Below are positions 8,294 through 16,864 of a DNA stretch of 64,000 nt, piece by piece. The position numbers and the translations under genes were made by a program. The notes beneath the pieces are model-generated. The model saw only the letters and a program-made list of their open reading frames with translations. It did no database searches and was not told where the DNA came from. The stretch's first letter is position 1; every line of letters starts with the position of its first letter. This DNA comes from Pseudoneobacillus sp052180215 (GTDB lineage Bacteria > Bacillota > Bacilli > Bacillales > Cytobacillaceae), in contig NZ_CP197471.1 in the NCBI RefSeq assembly GCF_052180215.1, positions 716,001 through 780,000 on the forward strand, read 5' to 3'.

Positions 8294-9319
8294 TTGACTA
8301 GAACAATAGAAGGTAAAAGGCAACGCCAAAAAAAGACAATCTTGCTCATCTTAGGGGTATTAATTTTATCAGTAGTAGGATATGGAGCCATGTTAATTTA
8401 TAAAGCAAATGAAACAATTAATAATACTTATGTAGATTTAAAAAGAGATGGAAATAAGTCGGAACTTAGGGAAGAAGAAGTAATATTTGGGAAAGAGCCT
8501 ATTTCAATTTTGCTATTAGGCGTTGAAAAGTATTCGACAGATGGCAAGGATGGGCGTGCGGATACACAGATGGTGGTAACGCTGAATCCCGATACCAATG
8601 AAATGAAGATGGTCACGATTCCAAGAGATACGAGAGTGATGATTGACAATGCAGGCGAATATACGGGCATTCATAAAATCAATTCAGCCTATACCTATGG
8701 ATCGATCACTGGATATGGTGCAGCTAAACTTCAAATTGAAACAATTGAAAAATTATTAGATGTACCTATTGATCGATTTATTGCCATTGATTTTGACGGT
8801 TTTCGTGAAATTGTCGATGCGGTAGGTGGTGTGGATATCGATATAAAGAAAGGGTTTTGGGAAAAAAACATTTTTGACGATAACAAGAAAATTCATTTTG
8901 AACAGGGAATGACTCATTTGAACGGAGAAGAAGCCCTTGCCTTTGTTCGTATGAGAAAAAGAGCCGTCAATGCAACGTATACAAGAGACGAAAGACAAGA
9001 ACAATTTTTACATGCCTTAGTCGATCAAGCTGTTTCAACTAAAACCATCTTAAAAGTTGGCAAAATATCAGAAATTCTTGGCAAACACGTGGAATCCGAT
9101 TTAACCGCAGAAGAAATATATGATCTTCAAAGACGGTACTCTAAAATAAATAGATCATCTATCCAATCTCTGGCGATTGCAGGTCAAGATCAGAGGGTAA
9201 ACGGAGGGTCTTATTTTATTCCGACAAGAGAGGGATTAGAAGAAGTTCACGAAAAGCTTCTTGAAAGTTTAGGATTAGACCAGGATCATGACTTTGAAAC
9301 GAATGCGGATGTAAGATAA
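8294..9319 (+). CDS. LCP (LytR-CpsA-Psr) family cell-wall transferase
   Basis: 341 residues. A short basic cytoplasmic N-terminus and one membrane helix (TILLILGVLILSVVGYGAML) precede the extracellular LCP domain. Family motifs are visible: ILLLGVEKY, GRADTQMVVTLNPDTNEMKMVTIPRDTRV, the HKINSAYTYG block, FIAIDFDGFREIVDAVGGVDI and LNGEEALAFVRMRKRAVN. LCP enzymes move teichoic acids or other glycopolymers from lipid carriers to peptidoglycan. It starts at TTG, 11 bases after AAGGAG. No terminator is seen before the pseudogene that follows. Confidence 0.92.
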   Translation: MTRTIEGKRQRQKKTILLILGVLILSVVGYGAMLIYKANETINNTYVDLKRDGNKSELREEEVIFGKEPISILLLGVEKYSTDGKDGRADTQMVVTLNPDTNEMKMVTIPRDTRVMIDNAGEYTGIHKINSAYTYGSITGYGAAKLQIETIEKLLDVPIDRFIAIDFDGFREIVDAVGGVDIDIKKGFWEKNIFDDNKKIHFEQGMTHLNGEEALAFVRMRKRAVNATYTRDERQEQFLHALVDQAVSTKTILKVGKISEILGKHVESDLTAEEIYDLQRRYSKINRSSIQSLAIAGQDQRVNGGSYFIPTREGLEEVHEKLLESLGLDQDHDFETNADVR

Positions 9320-9329
9320 AGGAGAATAC

Positions 9330-9543
9330 ATGATGCTAGGAAATCTAGAAGAATACGATAATCCTATTTATATGATGAGGAATATGAGCCATTTACCGAT
9401 GAACTAGCATTTTATCAAATGAAAACATGTTTGCGCACTACCAATTACAAATTGATTTTATAGAAAAATTAATGGTTCAGATTCAAAAAACAGAGAATCA
9501 ATCCAACTTGACAGAAGAAGACTTCGAAAAGAATTATGAGTAA
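9330..9543 (+). pseudogene. Remnant of a SAM-dependent methyltransferase gene
   Basis: Conceptual translation begins MLGNLEEYDNPI, then after a shift of frame near 9362 reads YDEEYEPFTDELAFYQ, which matches the N-terminal signature of class I methyltransferases (NPxxYDxE..PFTxELxFY). The glycine-rich SAM motif and nearly all of the rest are absent. A third frame gives a C-terminal-looking tail (QLQIDFIEKLMVQIQKTENQ) to the stop at 9541. At least two frame changes and a large internal deletion are needed, so this is not a working gene. It lies 10 bases after the LCP stop, behind a GGAG. Confidence 0.6.
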
Positions 9544-9625
9544 AAACTATTCCCCCTTAAACGAGCTAGCGGTGGTATAATTTTAATAAAATGGGTAATT
9601 TTGTATTTGTGAGGGAGATGAAGAA

Positions 9626-9895
9626 ATGGAAAAGAATGAAAAATATTTAAGAGCGAAGAAAAAAGTGCAAATGCTTAAAGCGTTTTACCTACATTTAACG
9701 CTCTACATTTTAGTGAATATTTTACTTTTTGTCATTAACCTTAGTTCAGATGCTGGCAATTGGTGGTTCCTATATCCACTAGGTGGTTGGGGAATTGGGA
9801 TTTTAGCCCATGGTATATCCACTTTTGCATATGGCAACTTCGGATCAGCCTGGGAAGAAAGAAAAATCAAAGAATATATGGACAAAGACCAGTAA
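9626..9895 (+). CDS. 2TM domain protein
   Basis: 89 residues of the 2TM family: a basic start (KYLRAKKKVQMLKAFYLHLTLY), two membrane helices (LYILVNILLFVINL and GWGIGILAHGISTFAYG) and the conserved ending WEERKIKEYM. These proteins occur alone or fused to sensor kinases; the isolated form has no known role. The ATG follows GAGGGAG. It ends just before a terminator. Confidence 0.8.
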   Translation: MEKNEKYLRAKKKVQMLKAFYLHLTLYILVNILLFVINLSSDAGNWWFLYPLGGWGIGILAHGISTFAYGNFGSAWEERKIKEYMDKDQ

Positions 9896-9918
9896 ACTTA
9901 CAATAAAATTAATAATCA

Positions 9919-9964
9919 GAACCGGTTGGTACCTATTTATTTAGGTTATCAACCGGTTTTTCCA
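9919..9964 (+). terminator. Rho-independent terminator containing 21-bp repeat units
   Basis: AACCGGTTG and CAACCGGTTTTT pair over a loop that includes TATTTATTTA. The right arm contains one ATCAACCG unit (9949), with another 21 bp later (9970), so it overlaps a vestige of the 21-bp repeat family found at 19497, 21822 and 26265. Confidence 0.75.
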
Positions 9965-9997
9965 TTTAATCAACCGAAATAGCATCCAATTAATGCT

Positions 9998-10258
9998 TTA
10001 GTTAAAAAATAAATGCTCGACTTTCGAGGGGAAATGCTCGAGTTAAAAAATAAATGCTCGACGTTCAAGGGGAAATGCTCGAGTTAAAAAATAAATGCTC
10101 GACTTTCGAGGGGAAATGCTCGAGTTAAAAAATAAATGCTCGACTTTCGAAGGGAAATGCTCGAGTTAAAAAATAAATGCTCGACTTTCCAAGGGGAAAT
10201 GACCGAGTTGAAAAATATATACTCGACTTTCAGGGAGAAATGCTCGAGTACAAAATTC
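9998..10258. repeat. 41-bp tandem repeat array
   Basis: Units of 41 bp (one of 42) with the marker GCTCGAG at 10036, 10077, 10118, 10159, a degenerate one at 10201 and 10242. Each unit has the form ATGCTCGACTTTCGAGGGG then AAATGCTCGAGTTAAAAAAT. CTCGA/TCGAG and TTTC/GAAA can pair, giving a bulged hairpin. The 435 bases from 9896 to 10329 hold only this array, the preceding terminator and the promoter of the EamA gene. Confidence 0.92.
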
Positions 10259-10329
10259 ACAAACATACATATCTTCCCACCTATTAGGTTTACACTATTT
10301 TTAATAAGCCTATCTAGGAGTGTTATTAT

Positions 10330-10752
10330 ATGTGGCTAGTCTATGCCCTTTTATCCGCTGTGACGGCAGCGGCGGTTGGGATTTTTGGGAAGATGGGACT
10401 TAAAACGGTTGATTCTAATACTGCTACTGCGGTCCGATCGATTATTATGTCGTTGTTTCTTATTTTGGTAGTAATTTTTCAAGGTAATTTGAATAAAATT
10501 CCGATTCTTTTCGAGGACAAAAAATCCCTTTTTTATATTGCTTTGACTGGAGTGGCGGGGGCAACATCATGGATTTTCTATTTTTTAGCTCTAAAGTATG
10601 GAAAGGTTTCTCAAGTCGCCCCAATCGATAAACTTAGTGTGGTCATTGTTACGATAGCTGCTGTTCTATTTTTAGGTGAAAAAATCAGCTTATTAGGTGG
10701 GATTGGTATTGGTCTCATAGCGGTGGGAGTCATTATTGTGGCATTGGCTTGA
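10330..10752 (+). CDS. EamA-family (DMT) transporter, single-domain
   Basis: 140 residues, one EamA domain with about five membrane helices (MWLVYALLSAVTAAAVGIF to LLGGIGIGLIAVGVIIVAL), including the typical FYFLALKYGKVSQVAPIDKLSVV block. Full DMT exporters have two such domains; single-domain members work as dimers. The substrate is unknown. The ATG has AGGAG 9 bases upstream. The cupin gene starts 61 bases after the stop and may be co-transcribed. Confidence 0.85.
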   Translation: MWLVYALLSAVTAAAVGIFGKMGLKTVDSNTATAVRSIIMSLFLILVVIFQGNLNKIPILFEDKKSLFYIALTGVAGATSWIFYFLALKYGKVSQVAPIDKLSVVIVTIAAVLFLGEKISLLGGIGIGLIAVGVIIVALA

Positions 10753-10813
10753 GAAATGGTTAACAAAAGAAGGTTTTTATGAAATACTTAAATCTAAAAA
10801 GAGGGTATTCATT

Positions 10814-11317
10814 ATGATCGAAAAAAATGCGCAATATTGGATCACCAATCTTGGACTCCTTCCCCATCCAGAGGGAGGCTATTATAAAAGTACATATGCC
10901 TCGGATGCTGTCATTCCAGGTATCAAGGAGCGTAAACTTTTCACTAGTATTTATTTTCTTTTAGGATCCAATGATATCTCTCATTTTCATCGACTAAAAT
11001 CGGATGAACTTTGGTATTTCCATGGAGGAAGCTCCTTAACGGTTCATGTAATCGATGAAAGTGGAGAATACAAAGAAATGAAGTTAGGTCTAAATTTTGA
11101 AAAAGGGGAAGTTCCCCAAGTATTAGTACCTAAAAATACGATATTTGGTTCCTCAGTTCACGAAGAAGACACCTTCTCCTTAGTAGGATGTATGGTATCA
11201 CCTGGATTTGACTTTGAAGACTTTGAATTGTTTGACCAAGAGGAGTTACTGGAATTGTATCCTCAACATGAGAAAATCATCAGAAAGATGGCTTATCAAT
11301 CAAAAGATAAGAGTTAA
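10814..11317 (+). CDS. Cupin domain protein (DUF985)
   Basis: 167 residues of the DUF985 cupin family (yeast YML079w-like). Family signatures are LGLLPHPEGGYYKSTY, SIYFLLGSNDISHFHRLKSDELWYFHGGSSLTVHVI and LVGCMVSPGFDFEDFELF. The beta-barrel has candidate metal ligands in HFHRLKSDELW. No enzyme activity is firmly known for the family. The ATG at 10814 follows AGAGGG; the longer in-frame start at 10736 overlaps the end of the EamA gene and has no site. A terminator follows. Confidence 0.85.
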   Translation: MIEKNAQYWITNLGLLPHPEGGYYKSTYASDAVIPGIKERKLFTSIYFLLGSNDISHFHRLKSDELWYFHGGSSLTVHVIDESGEYKEMKLGLNFEKGEVPQVLVPKNTIFGSSVHEEDTFSLVGCMVSPGFDFEDFELFDQEELLELYPQHEKIIRKMAYQSKDKS

Positions 11318-11360
11318 GAATTCAGTGGCCTTTTAAAATTAAGGCAGTTGTCAAAATATA

Positions 11361-11412
11361 GAGCCTGTATCTAAGATTACTAAGTAATCTAAAGATATAG
11401 GCTTCTTTTTAT
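11361..11412 (+). terminator. Rho-independent terminator
   Basis: A long stem, GCCTGTATCT-AGATTACT with AGTAATCT-AAGATATAGGC, with small bulges, is followed by TTCTTTTT. It ends the EamA/cupin unit. The remaining bases to 11600 show no gene. Confidence 0.85.
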
Positions 11413-11600
11413 TGGGATTAATTTAATATATATAGCCTCTAATAACATGATCATTTTTAAGCAATAACGGAAGGAGTTTAAGCTAGAATGTTCCCATAGC
11501 ATTACTAATTTTGCACATCAGGGGATTGGTGTAACTAATACATATTATAGGTAATTTATGGGGAAGGTATATTTTAGTATATCTTTTTTGGAGGTTACTT

Positions 11601-12620
11601 ATGAAGGAAAAGGGAAGCCAGATCCGGCTAACAGCAGGTGAGATTGCCCAACTTTGGATGCAATACTTAAATGATAGTTCAAGCATATGTGTTCTTTCGT
11701 ATTTTTTAGAAAAGGCTGAGGATGATGAAATTAAGCCAATCATTAAATTTGCTCTAGAGTTATCTCAATCACATATTCAAAAAATTACAGATATTTTAAC
11801 TGAGAAAAAGAATGTTGTTCCATATGGTTTTAAAATAGAAGAGGATGTTGACATAACTGCTCCTCGACTTTATTCTGACAGTTTTGTCCTTAATTTTATA
11901 AACCAAATGTCTAAGATTGGACTTACCTCATATGCTGCGAGCGTAGCAACATCTGTAAGGGATGACATTAAAACTTATTATATGGATTGCCTTACTGAAA
12001 CAATGGAATTAAATAAAAAATCAACCGAATTACTTTTATCTAAAGGATTGTTTATTAGATCTCCTAACATACCTAATTTAGAGAAGGTTGAATTTGTGAA
12101 AAAGCAATGGTTTATGTTTGATGTGTTTGGCGAGAAAAGACCATTAACAGCTGCTGAAGTAGACAATTTATTTGCCAATCTCCAAAGAAATGCTTTGGGA
12201 GTTGCGGCTCTTACTGGATTTAGTCAGGTTGCAAAAGGTAAGGATATAAAACAATTCTTTTTAAAAGGATTAGAAATTGGAAATAAACATTTTCAATTAT
12301 TTAGAGGTAAGTTAGAGGAGAGTAAACTTCCGTCACCTATGGGGTGGGATTCAGAAATAACAAATAGTACAACCTATACGTTTTCTGATAAACTAATGAT
12401 GTTCTTCACATCTGGTTTAATTGGTTTGAGTATAGGTTTTTACGGTACAGCTATCAGTCAAAGTCCAAGAGCTGATATTAATGCCATGTATAACAGGCTA
12501 TCCTTAGAAATCCAGTTGTATGCTGAAGATGGAGCAAATATTATGATAAAAAATGGATGGTTGGAACAACCTCCTATGGCATCTGATAGAGATGAATTAA
12601 TAAGGAAAAAGAATCAATGA
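11601..12620 (+). CDS. DUF3231 family protein
   Basis: 339 residues containing two similar ferritin-like helical halves. The first starts near LTAGEIAQLWMQYLNDSSSICVLSYFLEKAEDDEIKPIIKFALELSQSHIQKI and the second near PLTAAEVDNLFANLQRNALGVAALTGFSQVAKGKDIKQFFLKGLEIGNKHFQLF. The histidines and acidic residues recur in each half. DUF3231 proteins are almost confined to spore-formers and often multicopy; the function is unknown. It is preceded by a good GGAGG site and followed by a terminator. Confidence 0.85.
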   Translation: MKEKGSQIRLTAGEIAQLWMQYLNDSSSICVLSYFLEKAEDDEIKPIIKFALELSQSHIQKITDILTEKKNVVPYGFKIEEDVDITAPRLYSDSFVLNFINQMSKIGLTSYAASVATSVRDDIKTYYMDCLTETMELNKKSTELLLSKGLFIRSPNIPNLEKVEFVKKQWFMFDVFGEKRPLTAAEVDNLFANLQRNALGVAALTGFSQVAKGKDIKQFFLKGLEIGNKHFQLFRGKLEESKLPSPMGWDSEITNSTTYTFSDKLMMFFTSGLIGLSIGFYGTAISQSPRADINAMYNRLSLEIQLYAEDGANIMIKNGWLEQPPMASDRDELIRKKNQ

Positions 12621-12654
12621 TAAAACGACATTAAAAATGATACTTAAGGAATAG

Positions 12655-12686
12655 AGCGATTCTTCAATAACGAAGGATCGCTTTTC
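12655..12686 (+). terminator. Rho-independent terminator
   Basis: AGCGAT-TCTTC and GAAG-GATCGCT pair over a short loop, followed by TTTTCT. It ends the DUF3231 gene. The stretch from here to 12913 shows only a hydrophobic minus-strand reading frame without a ribosome-binding site. Confidence 0.8.
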
Positions 12687-12913
12687 TGACCTTTATAGGG
12701 GAATTCACCTTAAGGTTCATTCCAAAAAACACCCATTAAAATAATAAAGAAGATAATCATTATTACAGCTAATACAATTATATTCAAAAAAGTCTCCATG
12801 CAATTTGATGATACTTTTTCTAAATGGAACAAACGCAGTGGGTTGGGAAAGAAGGTATCTACTTCATATGTGTGGAATTGTATTACAAAAAAACAAGGAT
12901 AACTGAGGTAATA

Positions 12914-13438
12914 ATGATGATAAATCCTATTCAAATTTCCTTAAGAACAGGAAATATAAATGATGCAGAAGCTGTGTTAGAACTTGAAAAAGAGGTTTTT
13001 TTAGAAAATGAGTATATGATTTCCGTAATAGAAGAGTTTGAAGAGACATCAGAACAATTAAGAAACTGGATTGGGGAAATCTTAGAGAATAAAAGAAAAC
13101 AATTAATTGTGGCTGAAATCAACGGGAAAGTTGTTGGTATGATTGTCTTTCGATCTAACAGTACCAAAAGGCTTTCTCACACTGGTTCTTTTACTGCAAT
13201 GGTTAAAAAAGAGTATCGTAATCAAGGGATTGGAAAACTACTTATTAAAGAACTCTTAAATTGGGCCGAACAGAACCCACTAATTGAGAAGGTTAGTTTA
13301 GGTGTATTATCAACAAACCAGCGTGCTATCGCATTGTACAAAAGTATGGGATTTATAGAAGAGGGACGTAAAATTAAAGAAGTAAAGTTTAGTCAGGACA
13401 TATATGTAGATGATATTCTTATGTATAAATTTGTTTAA
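12914..13438 (+). CDS. GNAT family N-acetyltransferase
   Basis: About 174 residues of the GNAT fold. Acetyl-CoA binding motif A is visible as TAMVKKEYRNQGIGKLLIKELL (R/Q-x-x-G-x-G/A type), followed by KVSLGVLSTNQRAIALYKSMGFIEEGRKI, the standard motif B. The substrate is unknown. The ATG at 12914 has GAGG about 6 bases upstream; the frame is open further upstream without a ribosome-binding site. It is a separate unit from the YciI gene. Confidence 0.9.
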   Translation: MMINPIQISLRTGNINDAEAVLELEKEVFLENEYMISVIEEFEETSEQLRNWIGEILENKRKQLIVAEINGKVVGMIVFRSNSTKRLSHTGSFTAMVKKEYRNQGIGKLLIKELLNWAEQNPLIEKVSLGVLSTNQRAIALYKSMGFIEEGRKIKEVKFSQDIYVDDILMYKFV

Positions 13439-13504
13439 ACACAAATCAACTAACGGTGAATCATGACAATAAAAATACAAATGTAGCTAATGGAGGTTTT
13501 TCAT

Positions 13505-13819
13505 ATGTCGGGTAATACCTCGGAAAAAAAGCACCTTTTGTTGAAAATCATCGCAACGAGAACAACTTTTTCTCAAGACATGACCGAAGAAGAACGGAGC
13601 ATCATGGGGCAACATGTTAGCTACTGGACGGACAAGCTAAATCAAGGGATTGTTGTGGTTTTCGGACCAGTCCTAAATCCGAATGACCCGCACGGAATTG
13701 TTATTGTTGAAGTTGAGAACACAGAGCAAGTCCCAACGCTCATCGCAGATGACCCTGGCGTTATTGCAGGAATTTTAAAAACGGAAGTTTATCCAATGAA
13801 GGCTGTGTTACCGAAATAA
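13505..13819 (+). CDS. YciI family protein
   Basis: 104 residues of the YciI/YCII-related ferredoxin-like fold. The core is KHLLLKIIATRTTFSQDMTEEERSIMGQHVSYWTDKLNQG then VVVFGPVLNPNDPHGIVIVEVE and DDPGVIAGILKTEVYPMKAV. The conserved His-Asp dyad of the family probably corresponds to His in GQHVSYW and Asp in the later DDPG. The ATG at 13505 lies 8 bases after GGAGGT. The specific reaction is unknown. Confidence 0.85.
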   Translation: MSGNTSEKKHLLLKIIATRTTFSQDMTEEERSIMGQHVSYWTDKLNQGIVVVFGPVLNPNDPHGIVIVEVENTEQVPTLIADDPGVIAGILKTEVYPMKAVLPK

Positions 13820-13959
13820 CACTCTTCATCCTCATCCTAAATAAAATGTAAATGGGGCAAATGTGACAAAGGCATTGGCTCCCTTCATTTTGAGGGGTTT
13901 CTGCAATAAATTCTGTAAAGTAAAACCAATCATGACCCTGCAAACATGAATGGAGCATA

Positions 13960-14003
13960 ATAAACAAACAAGACCAAATTCAATTGATAAAAATTTGGTC
14001 TTG
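13960..14003 (-). terminator. Minus-strand terminator
   Basis: On the minus strand, AAGACCAAATT pairs with AATTTGGTCTT across a loop and is followed by GTTTGTTT. It ends the cysteine-rich gene. Confidence 0.8.
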
Positions 14004-14041
14004 CGTAAAGAAGGGATTTAAATATTAGTTAAAGGTATGAA

Positions 14042-14377
14042 TTAACATTCTCTACCTTCAATATTAATCGCATCGATTCGTTTGCAATCCACAATAAGAG
14101 TTGAACCAGGCGGTTCATTCTCAAGTCCCGTAAAGAAAGCACAACAATTTTTGTCATTAAAAGCAACAAATACTACATCTTCAATGCGTGCACCGTTAGA
14201 TAAAAATAAATCTACTTCAGTTCCTGGTTGCAGTTTTCTTAACTGGTCACAAATACATCCCTTACATTTGTTCTCATGTTCTTTTTTTCCATATTCCTTT
14301 TTCTCATGTTCCATACATTCTTCACATTCATGAGAATTGTCATAATTTTTTTCCTTATAGCGATATTCTCTTCCCAT
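14042..14377 (-). CDS. Small cysteine-rich protein, possibly spore coat
   Basis: 111 residues. The N-terminal half is very polar, rich in Glu, Lys, His and Cys (HECEECMEHEKKEYGKKEH). The C-terminal half is a compact beta-like region (QPGTEVDLFLSNGARIEDVVFVAFNDKNCCAFF) with further cysteines. That composition resembles small coat or exosporium proteins, and several ligands could bind metal; no domain is firmly recognised. It has GGGAGG 10 bases before the ATG and its own terminator. A coat assignment is an inference only. Confidence 0.65.
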   Translation of the reverse strand: MGREYRYKEKNYDNSHECEECMEHEKKEYGKKEHENKCKGCICDQLRKLQPGTEVDLFLSNGARIEDVVFVAFNDKNCCAFFTGLENEPPGSTLIVDCKRIDAINIEGREC

Positions 14378-14548
14378 ATATATAATTCCTCCCTTCGAAA
14401 ATATTTACTTACAGAATACTTTATGAAGGAAAATAGCAATAGCTTGGACAAATTAAGTGGTTTAACCATACATTTTCTTTTTAAATAAGTAGGGTATAAA
14501 CATATTTTTATCGTTCTGCAATGTACTAAAGAAATTGAGGTGAAATGG

Positions 14549-14908
14549 ATGTCGCAAAATGGAATTGTTTTAGTAGCGAGTGTATCAATTTTTATTGATG
14601 ATAAAGTCTTGATTATTAAAGAAAGTAAACCTACTGCTTTGGATAAATGGAACTTTCCGGGTGGACATATTGAATATGGTGAGGACATTCTCTATTCAGC
14701 TCTGAGGGAAGTAAAAGAGGAAACGGGGTTTAAGGTAAAACTGATTGGCACGACTGGTGTATATAATTTTATTAGTAGTACGAACGATCAAGTTATTTTA
14801 TTTCATTTTATTGGAGAGGTTACTGGGGGATATTTAAATCTCGTAGAAAATGAAATTTCTGACAGCAAGTGGATAAAAGTATCGGAGCTTGAAAGATTAG
14901 TGTGTTAA
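14549..14908 (+). CDS. Nudix hydrolase, short
   Basis: About 119 residues with a complete Nudix box (GGHIEYGEDILYSALREVKEETGF; consensus Gx5Ex7REUxEExGU), so phosphohydrolase chemistry on a nucleoside-diphosphate-linked substrate is expected. The ATG at 14549 follows GAGG by 8 bases. It stops right after WIKVSELERLVC, some 20-30 residues earlier than most relatives, and the +1 frame stays open for over 30 codons, so the C-terminus may have been lost by a frameshift. The acetyltransferase gene follows after 97 bases. Confidence 0.8.
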   Translation: MSQNGIVLVASVSIFIDDKVLIIKESKPTALDKWNFPGGHIEYGEDILYSALREVKEETGFKVKLIGTTGVYNFISSTNDQVILFHFIGEVTGGYLNLVENEISDSKWIKVSELERLVC

Positions 14909-15005
14909 GGCATTAAAGGGGCAGTATAGTGGAGTAAGCATTTTATATTTTAAAAAATGGAAATATAAAGACCAATATATTCATTTAGAAAAGGAAGATG
15001 GTACT

Positions 15006-15566
15006 TTGAGAACTGAAAAAGAGAAGATGTTGGCTGGTGAAATGTACGATCCTACTGATCCTGTATTAGTAAAAGAACGTGAGGAAGCAAGACGGAAAGT
15101 AAGATTATATAATCAAACATTAGAAACCGAAGGAGAAAAACGGACACAGTTATTAAAGGAGCTACTCGGTTCAACTGGGGAAAATGTATTTATGGAGCCG
15201 AATATACGCTGTGATTACGGGTCCAACACACACGTTGGAGAGAATTTTTTTGCAAACTTTGACTGTATCATTTTAGATGTATGTGAAGTGCGATTTGGTA
15301 ATAATTGTATGCTTGCACCTGGAGTCCAAATCTATACAGCAACACACCCGATTCATCCAAATGAACGTAATTCCGGAAGAGAATATGCAAAACCGATTAC
15401 ATTTGGAAACAATGTATGGATTGGTGGAGGTGCAATAGTAAACCCAGGCGTAACGGTTGGAAACAATGTTGTCATCGCATCGGGTGCAGTAGTGACTAAA
15501 GATATACCAGACAATGTTGTCGTTGGAGGTAATCCAGCTAAAGTAATAAAACAGATTGATATATAG
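15006..15566 (+). CDS. maa: Maltose O-acetyltransferase-like hexapeptide acetyltransferase
   Basis: 186 residues, left-handed beta-helix acetyltransferase of the maltose/galactoside O-acetyltransferase group. The Maa start motif EKEKMLAGEMYDPTDPVLVKEREEAR precedes hexapeptide repeats; the catalytic His lies in TATHPIHPNERNSGREYAKPI, and GNNVWIGGGAIVNPGVTVGNNVVIASGAVV is the acetyl-CoA-binding coil. It acetylates sugars, probably maltose or glucose. The TTG start follows AAGGAAGATGG. Length and motifs are normal. Confidence 0.9.
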   Translation: MRTEKEKMLAGEMYDPTDPVLVKEREEARRKVRLYNQTLETEGEKRTQLLKELLGSTGENVFMEPNIRCDYGSNTHVGENFFANFDCIILDVCEVRFGNNCMLAPGVQIYTATHPIHPNERNSGREYAKPITFGNNVWIGGGAIVNPGVTVGNNVVIASGAVVTKDIPDNVVVGGNPAKVIKQIDI

Positions 15567-15610
15567 CAAAGTATTTAAAAAGCAAGGTAGTTGGGCAACA
15601 ACTAAGTAAA

Positions 15611-15646
15611 CAAAAAAAATAAAACCTTCCTAAAAAATTAGGAAGG
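15611..15646 (-). terminator. Minus-strand terminator
   Basis: CCTTCCTAA/TTAGGAAGG, read on the minus strand, is followed by TTTTATTTTTTTT. It ends the AbrB-family membrane protein gene. Confidence 0.85.
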
Positions 15647-15664
15647 CTATTTGGCATGCTCTTT

Positions 15665-16780
15665 TCACCATATCTTTTCCGAGAGTTTATTTTGCTTTTT
15701 TCGCTGACTTATCACCAATACCCATTTTAACAAGGGTGGGACAGCAAAGTAGATAAAGAATACTCTAAATAACTGATAGCCGGTTACCATCGAAAGATCG
15801 GCATTCACTTCATGTGCAATGATCCCTAATTGGTCCGCACCACCAGGGGCTAAGCTCAAGAACGCTGTCACTGGTGTGAAGTGGTAAAAATGGACAAATA
15901 GTAAACTTAACACAAATGAAGCAGCTACCATAACCATCCCATTTAATAAGGCCAATGTGATGATTCTTCCTTTATGTTGCAATTTTTCAGGCTTTAATAA
16001 CAGTCCTATATAACCGCCAATCATTAACTGTGAAATGACTAATAAGGCGGAGGGAACTGGAGGGCCTTCAAACCCAATAATATTTAGAACTGCTGTACTA
16101 AAAATTGGACCTAGTAAATAGGGTGTAGGCCATTTCATCTTTTTACCCAGCAATGCAAAAACAAAAGAAATCAACATAAATAAAATGAATAAGGGAATGG
16201 AAAAATTCCCATGTTCTTTTAAAAATAAATCTGTTGCTACAGATGATTCTCCTTTTGGAAATAAAGGAGAGAAGATCAGAAGCGGGACAAAAAAGACAAT
16301 CATGAGCACTCTTGTCACCTGTAGAAAAGCGACCGTCGTGATATCAATATTTTTTACTTCTTCCGCAAAAGTAATGATTTGCGAAAGACCACCTGGAATA
16401 CTCCCCGTTAAAGCGGTGGGATAATCGACTCCAGTAAGACGAGAGAAGAAATACGCCATCCCTGCTCCAAATAAGATAATGGTCAATGTCATGACAAGCA
16501 TGGATGGCAGTTTGACAACCATTTGCAGTAAAGCACTTTTGGTAAAAGATAATCCCATTGAATACCCAACAATGATCAATCCAATGTCTCGAATCCAACT
16601 GGGCCATGTGAAAAAGTGAAAAAGGCGGAACCGCGATGTGATCAAAATAGCAGTCATTGAACCTAATAGCCATGGAACAGGGATCTTGATAAGACTAAAA
16701 AGAAATCCGCCAATAAGGGCAATGACTAGTGTTCCAAGAAATCGATTCAATTTATTTTCTGATAGAGCTGAAATTTTCAT
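15665..16780 (-). CDS. AbrB-family (PF05145) membrane protein
   Basis: About 371 residues with around ten membrane helices arranged as two copies of the AbrB duplication domain. Each copy has a glycine/proline-rich motif: IPVPWLLGSMTAILI with LTGSIPGGLSQIITFAEE in the first half, and WPTPYLLGPIFSTAVL with LSLAPGGADQLGIIAHE in the second. Often misnamed ammonia monooxygenase, these are putative transporters or regulators; they are unrelated to the transition-state regulator AbrB. The ATG at 16780 follows GAAGGTT; the frame extends 14 codons upstream without a site. Confidence 0.88.
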   Translation of the reverse strand: MKISALSENKLNRFLGTLVIALIGGFLFSLIKIPVPWLLGSMTAILITSRFRLFHFFTWPSWIRDIGLIIVGYSMGLSFTKSALLQMVVKLPSMLVMTLTIILFGAGMAYFFSRLTGVDYPTALTGSIPGGLSQIITFAEEVKNIDITTVAFLQVTRVLMIVFFVPLLIFSPLFPKGESSVATDLFLKEHGNFSIPLFILFMLISFVFALLGKKMKWPTPYLLGPIFSTAVLNIIGFEGPPVPSALLVISQLMIGGYIGLLLKPEKLQHKGRIITLALLNGMVMVAASFVLSLLFVHFYHFTPVTAFLSLAPGGADQLGIIAHEVNADLSMVTGYQLFRVFFIYFAVPPLLKWVLVISQRKKQNKLSEKIW

Positions 16781-16864
16781 GATGGAACCTTCTTTAACAA
16801 GTTTTTCAATATAACTCAACAATATATTATAACCTTATAAATAAAAAAAACGAATTTACCTCAC

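Noticed and set aside
12710..12799. 29-residue hydrophobic minus-strand peptide (METFLNIIVLAVIMIIFF...)
   Set aside because: No ribosome-binding site and no terminator of its own on the minus strand; too short to trust.
15665..16780. AbrB transition-state transcription regulator
   Set aside because: The protein is a polytopic membrane protein; the name similarity is only to the PF05145 family.
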